Source of the DNA: Streptomyces tropicalis
GTDB taxonomy: Bacteria > Actinomycetota > Actinomycetes > Streptomycetales > Streptomycetaceae
Assembly: GCF_029269835.1 (NCBI RefSeq)
Contig: NZ_JARJBB010000005.1
Location: 310,001-374,000 of the forward strand
Direction of reading: 5' to 3'
Length of the DNA: 64,000 nt
Shown: positions 34,803-43,382 of the stretch, piece after piece
Numbering within the stretch: the first letter of the stretch is position 1
Layout of the letters: every line of letters begins with the position of its first letter
The notes under the pieces: generated by a model
Seen by the model: only the letters and a program-made list of their open reading frames with translations
Database searches by the model: none
Told to the model about the DNA's origin: nothing
Position numbers and translations under genes: made by a program

Positions 34803-35162
34803 TCAGCGGTCCTCGACGAGGCGGACGAAGTCGCGCTCGTTGCGCTCGGCGCGGCGCACGTACCAGCGGGCGAGGAGCACGAGCGGCGCGTAGAGGCAGA
34901 AGCCGAGCACCGCCCATCGCAGGCGGCGGGCGTCGGGGGCCGCGGCGAACACCAGGGGCAGCGGGCCGACGAGCAGCACCAGCACGGCGAACACACCCAG
35001 TGCCGCACGCAGTTGACTGCGCATCAGGGAGCGGACGTAGGTGTGCCCGAGGGTGGTCTGCTCGTCGATCTCGGTGCGCGGCCGGGAGGGGCCCGGGGCG
35101 CGGCGGGCGCGGTGGGGCGGGCCGGTGACGACGACCCGGCGCTCGGCGGGGTCCGGGGTCAT
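34803..35162 (-). CDS. DUF485-like small membrane protein
   Basis: The 119-residue protein has a cytoplasmic N terminus, then two membrane spans at about 53-75 (LGVFAVLVLLVGPLPLVFA) and 84-100 (LGFCLYAPLVLLARWYV), and an Arg-rich C terminus with a RAERNERDFVRLVED tail. This is the layout of DUF485 subunits that accompany acetate/solute:sodium symporters. The gene is between the LytTR regulator (ATGA overlap) and the symporter. Confidence 0.88.
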   Translation of the reverse strand: MTPDPAERRVVVTGPPHRARRAPGPSRPRTEIDEQTTLGHTYVRSLMRSQLRAALGVFAVLVLLVGPLPLVFAAAPDARRLRWAVLGFCLYAPLVLLARWYVRRAERNERDFVRLVEDR

Positions 35163-35932
35163 CCGCTCTTCCTTCCCTGGTGCGCGGTCCGGCGGGTCAG
35201 CATCTCCCGCAGCTCGCGTGCGTGGCGGCGGCTGACCTGGAGCTCCTCGGAGCCGACCAGCACGTTCACCGCGCCCGCGTCCAGGCGGAGTTCGTCTATG
35301 TGGCGCAGGGCGACCAGGTGGCGGCGGTGGATGCGCACGAAGCCGCGGCCGCTCCAGCGGTCCTCCAGGGTGGACAGCGGGATGCGCACGAGGTGGTTGC
35401 CGGTGCCGGTGTGCAGCCGCACGTAGTCGCCGCGGGCCTCGACGTGGGTGATGTCCTCGACCGCCACGAAGCGGGTGACGCCACCGAGTTCGACGGGGAC
35501 CTGGTCGGGGTCGGGCTCGCTCACCGGGATGGGCGGGGCGGTGCCGCGCAGGTCGGCGGCCCGGCGGACCGCCTCCGCGAGCCGCTCGGTGCGGACCGGC
35601 TTGAGGACGTAGTCGACGGCCTTGAGGTCGAACGCCTGGACGGCGAAGTCCTCGTGGGCGGTGACGAACACGACCAGCGGCGGCGCGGCGAACCCGGTCA
35701 GCAGCCGGGCGAGGTCGAGCCCGTCGAGGCCGGGCATGTGGATGTCGAGGAAGACCACGTCGATGGCGTCCGGCCCGTGCGGCCCGGACTCCAGGGCGCG
35801 GTTGATCCGGCGCAGCGCCCCGGTCGCGTCGCCCGCGCCCTCCACGGTGCCGATCCGGGGGTCGGCGCCCAGCAGGTAGAGCAGTTCCTCCAGCGAGGGG
35901 CGTTCGTCGTCGACGGCGAGGGCGCGCAGCAT
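35159..35932 (-). CDS. LytTR-family response regulator
   Basis: A 257-residue regulator with a receiver domain (about 1-118; acidic pocket DDE, phospho-acceptor D63 in VVFLDIHMPG, KPVR lysine) and a LytTR DNA-binding domain (about 150-250; VEARGDYVRLHTG, IHRRHLVAL). It is first in a four-gene coupled operon with its likely kinase last. ATG at 35932 was preferred to an upstream in-frame start because family members begin with the LRALAVDDE strand. Confidence 0.93.
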   Translation of the reverse strand: MLRALAVDDERPSLEELLYLLGADPRIGTVEGAGDATGALRRINRALESGPHGPDAIDVVFLDIHMPGLDGLDLARLLTGFAAPPLVVFVTAHEDFAVQAFDLKAVDYVLKPVRTERLAEAVRRAADLRGTAPPIPVSEPDPDQVPVELGGVTRFVAVEDITHVEARGDYVRLHTGTGNHLVRIPLSTLEDRWSGRGFVRIHRRHLVALRHIDELRLDAGAVNVLVGSEELQVSRRHARELREMLTRRTAHQGRKSG

Positions 35933-36009
35933 GAACGAGGAGTGTAGGGGCGATCCGCGCGGCTGCACATGTGCCGGGCGTGGACGTTCCCGCTGGATAC
36001 AGTGCCGAC

Positions 36010-36513
36010 ATGAACAGCAGGCCAGCGCCGTTCGACGAGCTCGACCGGAAGATCCTCACCGCCCTGATGGCGAACGCCCGCACCAGTTTCGCCGAGATCG
36101 GCGCCGCGATCGGCCTGTCGGCGACGGCGGTCAAGCGCCGGGTGGACCGGCTGCGGGAGACGGGGGTGATCACCGGATTCACGGCGACCGTCACACCGTC
36201 GGCGCTGGGCTGGCGCACCGAGGCGTACGTGGAGGTGTACTGCGAGGGCGCGGCGCCGCCGCGGCGGCTGGCCGAGGTCGTCCGCAACCATCCGGAGATC
36301 ACCGCGGCGATGACGGTGACCGGCGCCGCGGACGCACTGCTGCACGTGCGGGCGCGGGACGTGGAGCACTTCGAGGCGGTGCTGGAGCGGATCCGTACGG
36401 AGCCGTTCATCCGGAAGACGATCAGCGTGATGGTGCTGTCGCACCTGCTGCCGGAGAGTCCGGAGGCAGGCGCCAGCCACGCCGCCCCGCAGGACGCAGC
36501 AGAGCTGCGCTGA
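36010..36513 (+). CDS. Lrp/AsnC-family transcriptional regulator
   Basis: A 167-residue protein with an N-terminal winged helix-turn-helix (about 7-55; LDRKILTALMANARTSFAEI, GLSATAVKRRVDRLRETGVI) and a C-terminal RAM domain (about 75-145). Such regulators sense amino acids and act as dimers or octamers. The neighbouring dimethylargininase and ornithine aminotransferase genes, 124 bp downstream on the same strand, are probable targets. ATG at 36010. Confidence 0.92.
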   Translation: MNSRPAPFDELDRKILTALMANARTSFAEIGAAIGLSATAVKRRVDRLRETGVITGFTATVTPSALGWRTEAYVEVYCEGAAPPRRLAEVVRNHPEITAAMTVTGAADALLHVRARDVEHFEAVLERIRTEPFIRKTISVMVLSHLLPESPEAGASHAAPQDAAELR

Positions 36514-36637
36514 TCGGGACGACAACGCAGCATTCCTGCTCTGACACGCAGCTTTCCTTTCTTGTCGTGCATCCGGGTCGCTTCCTACCTTGGAAGCCGA
36601 CCCCAGTCGACACCCTTGGAAGCGGAGGAACACCTCT

Positions 36638-37450
36638 GTGGCCGAACCCCGTGTGCCGCGCCGGCGGCGCTTCCTGGTCTGCGAACCCAGACACTTCGCC
36701 GTGCAGTACGCGATCAACCCGTGGATGCATCCGGACCGTCCCGTCGACGTCGCCCGGGCCCAGGCCCAGTGGAAGACGCTGACCGACGTCTACCGCGCCC
36801 ACGGCCACACCGTCGACTCGGTGGAGCCCGTGCCCGGCCTGCCGGACATGGTCTTCGCCGCGAACTGCGCGGTCGTCGTGGACGGCCGCGTCTTCGGCTC
36901 CCTCTTCCACGCCCCCGAGCGCCGTCCCGAGTCACTCCCCTTCGACACCTGGTTCAAGTCGGCCGGGTTCGACGTGTACCGGCCGGAGTCGGTCTGCGAG
37001 GGCGAGGGCGACCTGGTCCCCGCCGGACGGTGGATCCTCGCCGGCACCGGTTTCCGCACCACGCGCGACGCCCACCGCGAGGCGCAGGAGTACCTCGGCG
37101 CCCCGGTGATCGGGCTGACCCTGGTGGACCCGTACTTCTACCACCTGGACACCGCCCTGTTCGTCCTCGACGACGACAACGTCGCGTACTACCCGGAGGC
37201 GTTCTCGCCCGGCAGCCGCGAGGTGCTCGCCCGGCTGTACCCGGACGCGGTGCTCGCCGGCCGGGAGGACGCCATGGCGTTCGGCCTGAACTCCGTCTCC
37301 GACGGACGTCACGTGTTCATCTCGCCCGGGGCGACGGAGCTGGCCGGCCGGCTCGCCGACCGCGGCTACGTCCCCGTCCCCGTCGACCTGTCCGAGTTCC
37401 ACAAGGCAGGCGGCGGCATCAAATGCTGCACCCAGGAGATCCGCTCATGA
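36638..37450 (+). CDS. ddaH: Dimethylarginine dimethylaminohydrolase
   Basis: A 270-residue member of the amidinotransferase/hydrolase superfamily. Typical parts are MVFAANCAVVVDGRVFGSLFH, YLVPAGRW-like GDLVPAGRWILAGTGFRT, catalytic H169 in YHLDTALFVL, and a C-terminal catalytic cysteine in GGIKCCTQEIRS. It hydrolyses methylated arginine or arginine-like guanidines to citrulline and amine; the close family also includes arginine deiminase-like enzymes. The GTG start at 36638 follows GGAGGAA. Its stop overlaps the aminotransferase start, suggesting arginine-derivative catabolism under the Lrp regulator. Confidence 0.93.
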   Translation: MAEPRVPRRRRFLVCEPRHFAVQYAINPWMHPDRPVDVARAQAQWKTLTDVYRAHGHTVDSVEPVPGLPDMVFAANCAVVVDGRVFGSLFHAPERRPESLPFDTWFKSAGFDVYRPESVCEGEGDLVPAGRWILAGTGFRTTRDAHREAQEYLGAPVIGLTLVDPYFYHLDTALFVLDDDNVAYYPEAFSPGSREVLARLYPDAVLAGREDAMAFGLNSVSDGRHVFISPGATELAGRLADRGYVPVPVDLSEFHKAGGGIKCCTQEIRS

Positions 37451-38667
37451 CGGCACCCGCCCGCTCCCGTACGTCCGCCGACCTCATCCGCGCCGAGGAG
37501 CCCGTCCTCGCGCACAACTACCATCCGCTGCCCGTGGTCGTCGCACGCGCCGAGGGCGCCTGGGTGGAGGACGTCGAGGGCCGCCGCTACCTCGACATGC
37601 TGGCGGGGTACTCGGCCCTCAACTTCGGCCACCGCCACCCGGCGCTGGTGGAGGCGGCGCACCGGCAGCTGGACCGGCTGACGCTCACCTCACGGGCCTT
37701 CCACAACGACCGGCTGGCCGAGTTCGCCGAGAGGCTGGCGCAGTTGACGGGGCAGGACATGGTGCTGCCCATGAACACCGGCGCCGAGGCCGTCGAGAGC
37801 GGCATCAAGGTGGCCCGCAAGTGGGCGTACGACGTGAAGGGCGTCCCGGCGGACCGGGCCACGATCGTGGTCGCGGCGGACAACTTCCACGGCCGCACCA
37901 CGACGATCGTCAGCTTCTCCACCGACGAGACCGCCCGGTCCGGCTTCGGCCCCTTCACGCCCGGCTTCCGCGTCGTGCCGTACGACGACCTGGCGGCCCT
38001 GGAGGAGGCCGTCGACGAGACGACGGCGGCGGTGCTCATCGAGCCGATCCAGGGCGAGGCGGGCGTCATCGTCCCGCGCGACGGCTACCTCGCCGGCGTG
38101 CGCGAGCTGACCCGCCGCAGGAACTGCCTGTTCGTCGCCGACGAGATCCAGTCGGGACTCGGCCGCACCGGCCGCACCCTCGCCGTGGACCACGAGGACG
38201 TGGAGCCGGACGTGGTGCTGCTGGGCAAGGCGCTGGGCGGCGGCATCGTGCCGGTGTCGGCGGTGGTCGGGCGCCGCGAGGTCCTGGGCGTGCTGAATCC
38301 CGGGGAGCACGGGTCGACGTTCGGCGGCAACCCGCTGGCGGCCGCGGTCGGCACGGCGGTGGTGGAGCTGCTGGAGACGGGCGAGTTCCAGCACCGGGCG
38401 GACACCCTGGGCGCGGTCCTGCGCGACGGGCTGACCCGTCTGGTCGGCCGGGGCGTGGTCGGCTTCCGCTCCCGCGGTCTGTGGGCGGGCGTGGACGTCG
38501 ACCCGGCGATCGGCAGTGGCCGCGAGATCAGCGAGCGTCTGATGAGGGAGGGCGTCCTGGCCAAGGACACGCACGGGTCCACGATCCGGCTCGCGCCGCC
38601 GCTCACCGTGACGGAGGACGAACTGCTCGGGGCGCTGGCGTCCTTCGAGAAGGTACTGGCCGTCTGA
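37447..38667 (+). CDS. rocD: Ornithine--oxo-acid aminotransferase
   Basis: The 406-residue class-III aminotransferase has PLP lysine K261 in LLGKALGGGIVPVSAV and DEIQSGLGRTGRTLAVDHE. N-terminal NYHPLPVVVARAEG and the MLAGYSALNFGHRHP segment are typical of ornithine aminotransferase, which converts ornithine and 2-oxoglutarate into glutamate semialdehyde and glutamate. ATG overlaps the upstream ddaH stop (ATGA). A dimethylargininase and ornithine aminotransferase pair is a recognisable streptomycete operon. Confidence 0.94.
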   Translation: MTAPARSRTSADLIRAEEPVLAHNYHPLPVVVARAEGAWVEDVEGRRYLDMLAGYSALNFGHRHPALVEAAHRQLDRLTLTSRAFHNDRLAEFAERLAQLTGQDMVLPMNTGAEAVESGIKVARKWAYDVKGVPADRATIVVAADNFHGRTTTIVSFSTDETARSGFGPFTPGFRVVPYDDLAALEEAVDETTAAVLIEPIQGEAGVIVPRDGYLAGVRELTRRRNCLFVADEIQSGLGRTGRTLAVDHEDVEPDVVLLGKALGGGIVPVSAVVGRREVLGVLNPGEHGSTFGGNPLAAAVGTAVVELLETGEFQHRADTLGAVLRDGLTRLVGRGVVGFRSRGLWAGVDVDPAIGSGREISERLMREGVLAKDTHGSTIRLAPPLTVTEDELLGALASFEKVLAV

Positions 38668-38982
38668 CGGGCCGCGCCCGGGCTCGGTCGCGTACGGGCC
38701 CGGCGGGGCGTACGAAGCCGCCGGACGCGCGCCCGAGCGGGGCGTACGGAGCCGGCCGGACGCACGCCCAAGCGTGTGCCCGGCGGGCTCGAGCCGGGGG
38801 CCGTGCGCTCGGCGGCTTCGTACGCCCTGCAGGGCCCGTACGCCGGCGGGCCCGAGCCCGGGCGCACGGCCCACCCGCCGTTTGCGGGTCGGCGATCCGG
38901 CCCGGACCGGCCCGCGCGGGTGGTGGCCTGCGCCCCGTATGCAGTCGCGCCGCGAGCCCGGGCGGAACCCGGCGCAGGCCGG
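38668..38982. other. Convergent intergenic region with large imperfect inverted repeat
   Basis: A 315-bp gap between convergent rocD and the monooxygenase-like gene. Apart from the long inverted repeat (38675-38870) it has no other feature; frames through it in both directions give similar low-complexity peptides, as expected of a palindrome rather than a gene. Confidence 0.6.
38675..38870. terminator. Long imperfect inverted repeat, likely bidirectional terminator
   Basis: Left arm about 38675-38735 and right arm about 38805-38865 match in inverse orientation over about 50-60 bp, including GGGCGTACGAAGCCGCC and its reverse complement GGCGGCTTCGTACGCCC. The gene to the left reads in and the gene to the right reads toward it, so bidirectional termination is a natural role. 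Confidence 0.55.
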
Positions 38983-40263
38983 TCAGGACGTGGTCCGGCG
39001 CGCCGCGTGGCGGGCGATGCGGGTGGCGGCGTACTCCGTGCCGGCGACGAAGCGCATCATGGGGCCGAACATCGGTGCCGCCATCGAGCCGGTGAAGTAC
39101 AGGCCGGGCACCGAGGACTCGAACGCGCCCGAGAGGGCCGGGGACTTCGCGCCCCGGACGCACGCGACCCCGTCCCGCACGGCCGGCGTGAGGAAGGGCA
39201 CGGCGTCCAGGTCGAGCCGGTAGCCGGTGGCCGCGAGCACATGGTCGACCTCGACGGTCCCGCGGCCGCCGCCGCTCTCCGCGACCTCCAGGCGCACGGC
39301 GCCGCCGGCCGCCTCGGCACCGGTGACGCGGCAGGCGGTGCGCACCGGCACCGTGCCGTCGACCCGGTCCCGCAGCCACCAGCCGCCGGAGGGTCCCAGC
39401 GCCCGCCGGAAGAGCAGCAGCCGGGCCGGCGCGGGCAGCCGGCGGACCCCGCCCGGGGCCCGGCAGACCGCGGCCAGGGCCCAGCCCGTGCCCAGCGGCG
39501 AGGCGGGCCGCGCGATCCGCTGCGTCCAGGGGCGCACGAGCACGGGGGGCGTCCCCCACAGCACCGTCCGCTCGCGGACCAGCACCTGTGCCGCGGCGCC
39601 CGCCTCGTGCAGCAGTGCGGCGCTCTCCAGCGCGGACTGGCCGCCGCCGACGACGGCCACCCGCCGGCCCGCGTAGCGGGACAGGTCGGTGTGGTGGCTG
39701 CTGTGCGACACCGGTGTCCCGGGCCCGGGGGCCCCCGGGGCGAGACGGCTCAACTCCTGTGGGATGTGGGCCAGTCCGTTCAGGCCGGTGGCCACGACGA
39801 CCGCGGCGGCGACGAACTCGCGGCCGTCGTCCAGCCGTACCGCGAAGCCGGCGCCGGACGGCTCGCGGTCGACCGAGGCGACGCGGACCGGGTCCACGTC
39901 GCCGACGTACCGCTTCTGGAACCACTGCCCGTAGCGCACGAACACGTCGCACGGGATCGGTGTCAGCTCGGTCAGCTCCGGCTCGCCGTGCAGCCGGCGG
40001 AAGTCCGCGAGCCGTCCGCCGGGCTCGGCGGCGGACAGGTCGGTGGCGGCCGGGGTCGACTTCAGGAACATGCCGGTCGCCATGGCGTGCCGCCAACTGC
40101 CCATGACATCACCGAAGATGCGGTACGGCACCCCCGCGGCGCGCAGATGGGCGGCGACCGAGAGCCCGTACGGCCCGGCGCCCACCACCACGACGGGGCG
40201 GTCCTGCCCTCCGGAGCCCGTGCGGGTCCGGGCAGGGCTCCGCCCCGGAAGCGACTGCGTCAT
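38983..40263 (-). CDS. Flavin-dependent monooxygenase / NAD(P)-binding oxidoreductase
   Basis: The 426-residue protein has two nucleotide-binding Rossmann motifs: GAGPYGLSVAAHL near 30 for FAD and GGGQSALESAALLHEAG near 190 for NADPH. It fits the class-B flavoprotein monooxygenase group, though the exact fingerprint (FxGxxxHxxxWP) is not evident; lysine/ornithine hydroxylase and thioredoxin-reductase-like relatives are alternatives. ATG at 40263 was chosen as the first start before the FAD motif, with GGGGGGAC upstream. The substrate is unknown. Confidence 0.85.
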   Translation of the reverse strand: MTQSLPGRSPARTRTGSGGQDRPVVVVGAGPYGLSVAAHLRAAGVPYRIFGDVMGSWRHAMATGMFLKSTPAATDLSAAEPGGRLADFRRLHGEPELTELTPIPCDVFVRYGQWFQKRYVGDVDPVRVASVDREPSGAGFAVRLDDGREFVAAAVVVATGLNGLAHIPQELSRLAPGAPGPGTPVSHSSHHTDLSRYAGRRVAVVGGGQSALESAALLHEAGAAAQVLVRERTVLWGTPPVLVRPWTQRIARPASPLGTGWALAAVCRAPGGVRRLPAPARLLLFRRALGPSGGWWLRDRVDGTVPVRTACRVTGAEAAGGAVRLEVAESGGGRGTVEVDHVLAATGYRLDLDAVPFLTPAVRDGVACVRGAKSPALSGAFESSVPGLYFTGSMAAPMFGPMMRFVAGTEYAATRIARHAARRTTS

Positions 40264-40702
40264 GCGTCCCCCCGTTGTCCCCCGCGCCGTCCTCCCCAGG
40301 GCGGCGCGACACTTCGGGCAGGCGCACCGGCGCAGGCCGCCGCACCCGTCCCCCCTCCGCCGGTCAGTGTTACCCATCGGCCGGGCCCGGGATGCGAAAT
40401 CGCGACAAGTTGCCGGAACCTGGGCGAACCGTTTACCCGACGGCCGCGCCCCGACCACCTCTCCGTCCCCCGGTGGCCGACGCGCGCTCCTGCGCCGGCA
40501 GCCGGACAAGGGGGCGGCCCGAGGTCTTCCTGTCGGCCACGTCACAGCGGTGACGCGGCCGGCCGCCGGACGGCCGGGAAACGCCCCCCACCCCAGGTGA
40601 ACCCGTCGGCATGCTCACGGTGACGACTGCAGCATCGACACGTTCGGACACCGGTTCTCAACAAATCCGTTTCACACGCGCGAGTGCGGCTACACGAACT
40701 CC
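40264..40702. other. Divergent intergenic region, SigB-like promoter at the right end
   Basis: A 439-bp gap between the monooxygenase-like gene and the Lys/Ala-rich membrane gene. It has no convincing coding frame. The right edge carries a promoter with the pattern of SigB-family sites (40669-40693); the rest shows no repeat I can support. Confidence 0.55.
40669..40693 (+). promoter_or_regulatory. SigB-like promoter (GTTT-N15-GGCTAC)
   Basis: GTTT at 40669-40672, then 15 bp, then GGCTAC at 40688-40693. The known Streptomyces SigB-family consensus is roughly GNNTN14-16GGGTAC/T, so one base deviates. The expected start site is only a few bases before the ATG at 40703, implying a nearly leaderless transcript, and no ribosome-binding site is present there. 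Confidence 0.5.
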
Positions 40703-41125
40703 ATGGGTGAGACTGCTAAGAACGACGAGGCGACCAAGAACACCGGATCCACCAGCCGCAAGAGCGCGGGGTCCAAGGCCACCGCGGCCCGTTCGGCGAC
40801 CAGGCGGGCGGCCGGTGCCGGGGCGTCGAAGGCGACGGCTGCTTCGGAAAGCGCCGGGTCGGCCGACGCCGGCGAGGCGGCGTCCGGCCGAGTGGTGGCC
40901 CTGAGCACGAAAGCCAAGGCAAGCGGTGAATTCCTGGCCTCCGTACCGGAGAAGTCGATGCAGTTCGCGTCGACCACCTGGACCCTGGTGAAGAACCGCA
41001 AGACGATAGCAGCGGGAGTGGGAAGCGGGGTAATCGCCGCCCTGCTGGGCGCCTATGGGCTCGGCAGGACTGCGGCGCGGCGTGGCCACGGGCCGTTCAC
41101 CCGAGCCACCGGCGGTCGATTCTGA
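40703..41125 (+). CDS. Lys/Ala-rich single-span membrane protein
   Basis: The first ~85 residues of this 140-residue protein are Lys/Ala/Ser/Thr-rich with SRKSAGSKATAARSATRRAA, like histone-H1-type tails. A hydrophobic helix follows at about 102-121 (TIAAGVGSGVIAALLGAYGL) and a short basic end. There is no Shine-Dalgarno. The upstream SigB-like promoter matches that of the gas-vesicle operon 2.2 kb away, and similar tails occur in GvpY. A link to gas vesicles or stress is inferred; the function is unknown. Confidence 0.7.
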   Translation: MGETAKNDEATKNTGSTSRKSAGSKATAARSATRRAAGAGASKATAASESAGSADAGEAASGRVVALSTKAKASGEFLASVPEKSMQFASTTWTLVKNRKTIAAGVGSGVIAALLGAYGLGRTAARRGHGPFTRATGGRF

Positions 41126-41265
41126 GCGACCGCCGGAAGGCTTCGACCTGAGTCGATTCCGGCTCCGGGTTTTCAGGAGCGGTCGACGCCGTTGAACGCC
41201 GGGCGAAGTCGCTCGTGTGGAATGAGGTAAATGAGGTAAGGGCGGCCGAGCACCTGCTCGCCGGG

Positions 41266-41295
41266 AGGCCGACCGGAGATTCCTCCGGTCGGCCT
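41266..41295. terminator. 12-bp hairpin between convergent genes
   Basis: AGGCCGACCGGA (41266-41277) pairs perfectly with TCCGGTCGGCCT (41284-41295) around a 6-nt loop. It lies between the stops of the Lys/Ala-rich gene and the YihY gene, so it can terminate both. Confidence 0.7.
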
Positions 41296-41403
41296 TCGCG
41301 TGCACGGATTCAAAGCACGGCATGCGCCGGGGGCGGCCAGGGAAGTCCCCCGCGAATGGCCGCCCCCGACGCAGATCGTTTCCGCGTGACGCCGCGCGCG
41401 GCG

Positions 41404-42447
41404 TCACGTCGCCTGCTGCTCGTCCCGCTCGTCCCAGGCCCGGGTGTCCCTCGGTTCCACGAAAGGCTCGGCCTCCTCCGGGTGGCCGCCGGCCATGGCG
41501 CGCTGCCGCGTGACTTCCGCATCGAATTCCAGCCCCAGCAGGAGGGCGAGATTGCTCAGCCACAGCCACACGAGGAACACGATCACTCCGGCCATCGCCC
41601 CGTACGTCTTGTTGTACGAGGAGAAGCCGGACACGTAGAAGGTGAATCCGGCGGACGCCACCAGCCAGACGAGCAACGCGAGAAGCCCGCCCGGGGTGAC
41701 CCAGAGCCACCCGCGGCCCTTGACATTGGGGGTCGCCCAGTAGAGCAGGGCGATCATCAGCACCAGCAGCACGGCCAGCACGGGCCACTTGGCGAAGGAC
41801 CAGACCGCAAGGGCGGTGTCGCCCACGTGGAAGTAGTCTCCCACCCTCTTGGCGACGCCTCCGCTGAGGACCACGATGAGTGCGGTGAGCGCCGCCAGCA
41901 CCATCAGCGCGAGCGTGAGCCCCAGGCGCAGCGGGAGGATCTTCCAGAGCGGGCGGCCCTCCGGGACGTCGTACACCTGATTGGCGGTCCTGACGAAGGC
42001 CCCGACGTAGCCCGACGCCGACCAGACCGCGAGCACCAGTCCGATCACGGCCATGACCGAGCCGGTGCCGGCATTGCCCTGCAACTGCGTCACCGTGCTG
42101 GTGAGAATGTCCCGGACCGACCCCGGCGCAAGGGTCTCCAGGTTGTCGAGAATCCTGCGAGTGACGTTCTTCCCCACCACGCCCAGGAGGGACACCAGCA
42201 CCAGCAGCGCGGGAAAGAGCGAAAGGACGGCATAGTAGGTCAGAGCTGCCGCACGGTCCACCAACTCGTCTTCCTGGAACTCACGAAGACTCCGCTTGAG
42301 CACGTCCCTCCATGCTCGCTTGGGCAGTTCGATCGGAGAGTCCGGCGCTGCCCGTTCGACCGAGTCCGACGGGCCGTACTCTTCCGGCCCGCTCTCCTTT
42401 CCTTCACCCGCTGCACCCGAGCCTCCCACGCTGTTTACATACGACAT
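41404..42447 (-). CDS. YihY/UPF0761 (BrkB) family membrane protein
   Basis: The conserved core from about residue 45 has DELVDRAAALTYYAVLSLFPALLVLVSLLG (the family signature), six membrane helices, GYVGAFVRTANQVYDVPEGRP, and GFSSYNKTYGAMAGVIVFLVWLWLSNLALLLG. It is not an RNase BN; recent data for this family favour a membrane transport/flippase-like role. The start is uncertain: ATG at 42447 is used here, with alternatives at 42483 and 42498 in frame. The C-terminal tail is acidic. Confidence 0.88.
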   Translation of the reverse strand: MSYVNSVGGSGAAGEGKESGPEEYGPSDSVERAAPDSPIELPKRAWRDVLKRSLREFQEDELVDRAAALTYYAVLSLFPALLVLVSLLGVVGKNVTRRILDNLETLAPGSVRDILTSTVTQLQGNAGTGSVMAVIGLVLAVWSASGYVGAFVRTANQVYDVPEGRPLWKILPLRLGLTLALMVLAALTALIVVLSGGVAKRVGDYFHVGDTALAVWSFAKWPVLAVLLVLMIALLYWATPNVKGRGWLWVTPGGLLALLVWLVASAGFTFYVSGFSSYNKTYGAMAGVIVFLVWLWLSNLALLLGLEFDAEVTRQRAMAGGHPEEAEPFVEPRDTRAWDERDEQQAT

Positions 42448-42872
42448 GTCTTCCGCATGTCCCTCACGGGCGTCGGCACGCATCACGTCGTCACTCACGC
42501 CCTCGAGCCGCCTCCGCCCCGCGCCGTACGAGCCCGCGCCGCGGGGGCCGACGGGGCCGACGGGACCGGGGGTGGCCCCGTGCCGTCGGCGTGTGCACGA
42601 CGCCCGCCAGGGCACCTCGCGGCGCTGCCAGGACCGACCGGATTCAGCCCGTACCGGGACGACTCCCCGCTGTGCGATGAGACACATCCGAAGCCGTGCG
42701 TCGAGCACCGGGGCCTCCGCCCGGATCAACTCAGCACCCTCCGGGAGCCGTAACTCGGCAGGAGCGGGGAAGTCGGACCCCAGTACCCCCCGCTGTCGCG
42801 GCGGCGGTTGGCCCCTCCGCGGGCCGGCCCACTGCCCAGGGAGCGCCCATGTGAATCACAGGGACTGTGAAG

Positions 42873-42896
42873 GTTTAGCCAGGCATTCACGGGAAC
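42873..42896 (+). promoter_or_regulatory. SigB-like promoter of the gas-vesicle operon (GTTT-N14-GGGAAC)
   Basis: GTTT at 42873-42876, 14 bp, then GGGAAC at 42891-42896, close to the SigB-family pattern GNNTN14-16GGGTAC/T. It is 28 bp before the gvpO start. A GGGAGG ribosome-binding site lies at 42914-42919. The matching pattern upstream of 40703 makes co-regulation plausible. Confidence 0.55.
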
Positions 42897-42924
42897 CAGA
42901 GGTGGGAGCGGCTGGGAGGTTCCT

Positions 42925-43308
42925 ATGACGAACTCATCTGATTCATCACACGCAGGGTCCGGCAACACATCCAGAACAACTGCCAAGAAGAGCAGTCGCG
43001 GGAGCGAACCTGACGAAGAGGCACCTCCTCGACGCACCGAGAGGCTTCGCCCCGCCGAGGCCATCCGAGAGGCGCGCGAGCAACTGGGCGAGCTCACCGG
43101 CAAGCCCGTCGACGCGGTCTCCACTTTCAGTGCCACCGAGGACGGTTGGAATCTCGAAGTGGAGGTCCTGGAACTGTCCCGGGTTCCCGACACCATGAGC
43201 CTGCTTGCGAGTTACCGGGTCACCCTCGATCACCAGGGGATGCTCACCGGCTATCAGAGGATCAGGCGTTACGAGCGGGGACGGTCGGACGACCGCCGCT
43301 CCGGCTGA
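42925..43308 (+). CDS. gvpO: Gas vesicle protein GvpO
   Basis: A 127-residue protein opening the operon. After a disordered Ser/Thr/Lys N terminus, the C-terminal ~85 residues form the GvpO domain ([61 protein letters not shown]). GvpO is an accessory protein of gas-vesicle assembly. In Streptomyces the order is gvpOAFGYZJLSK, matched here exactly. Confidence 0.93.
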   Translation: MTNSSDSSHAGSGNTSRTTAKKSSRGSEPDEEAPPRRTERLRPAEAIREAREQLGELTGKPVDAVSTFSATEDGWNLEVEVLELSRVPDTMSLLASYRVTLDHQGMLTGYQRIRRYERGRSDDRRSG

Positions 43309-43382
43309 GAACGCCGTCCAGGAATGCACGGAAAACCCCAAGCACAGAAGACCCCGAACACAGAGGACAAGGAGGACTGCCC

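Noticed and set aside
38668..38982. Frames on both strands with similar peptides (RTGPAGRTKPP-like)
   Set aside because: The similarity is due to the inverted repeat; there is no ribosome-binding site or conserved protein.
40264..40668. A hidden small gene in the divergent gap
   Set aside because: Available frames are antisense extensions of the monooxygenase-like gene with low-complexity composition and no ribosome-binding site.
41215..42753. A 512-residue plus-strand frame across the YihY gene
   Set aside because: It is antisense to a clear YihY membrane protein and its sequence is His/Gln/Arg-rich.
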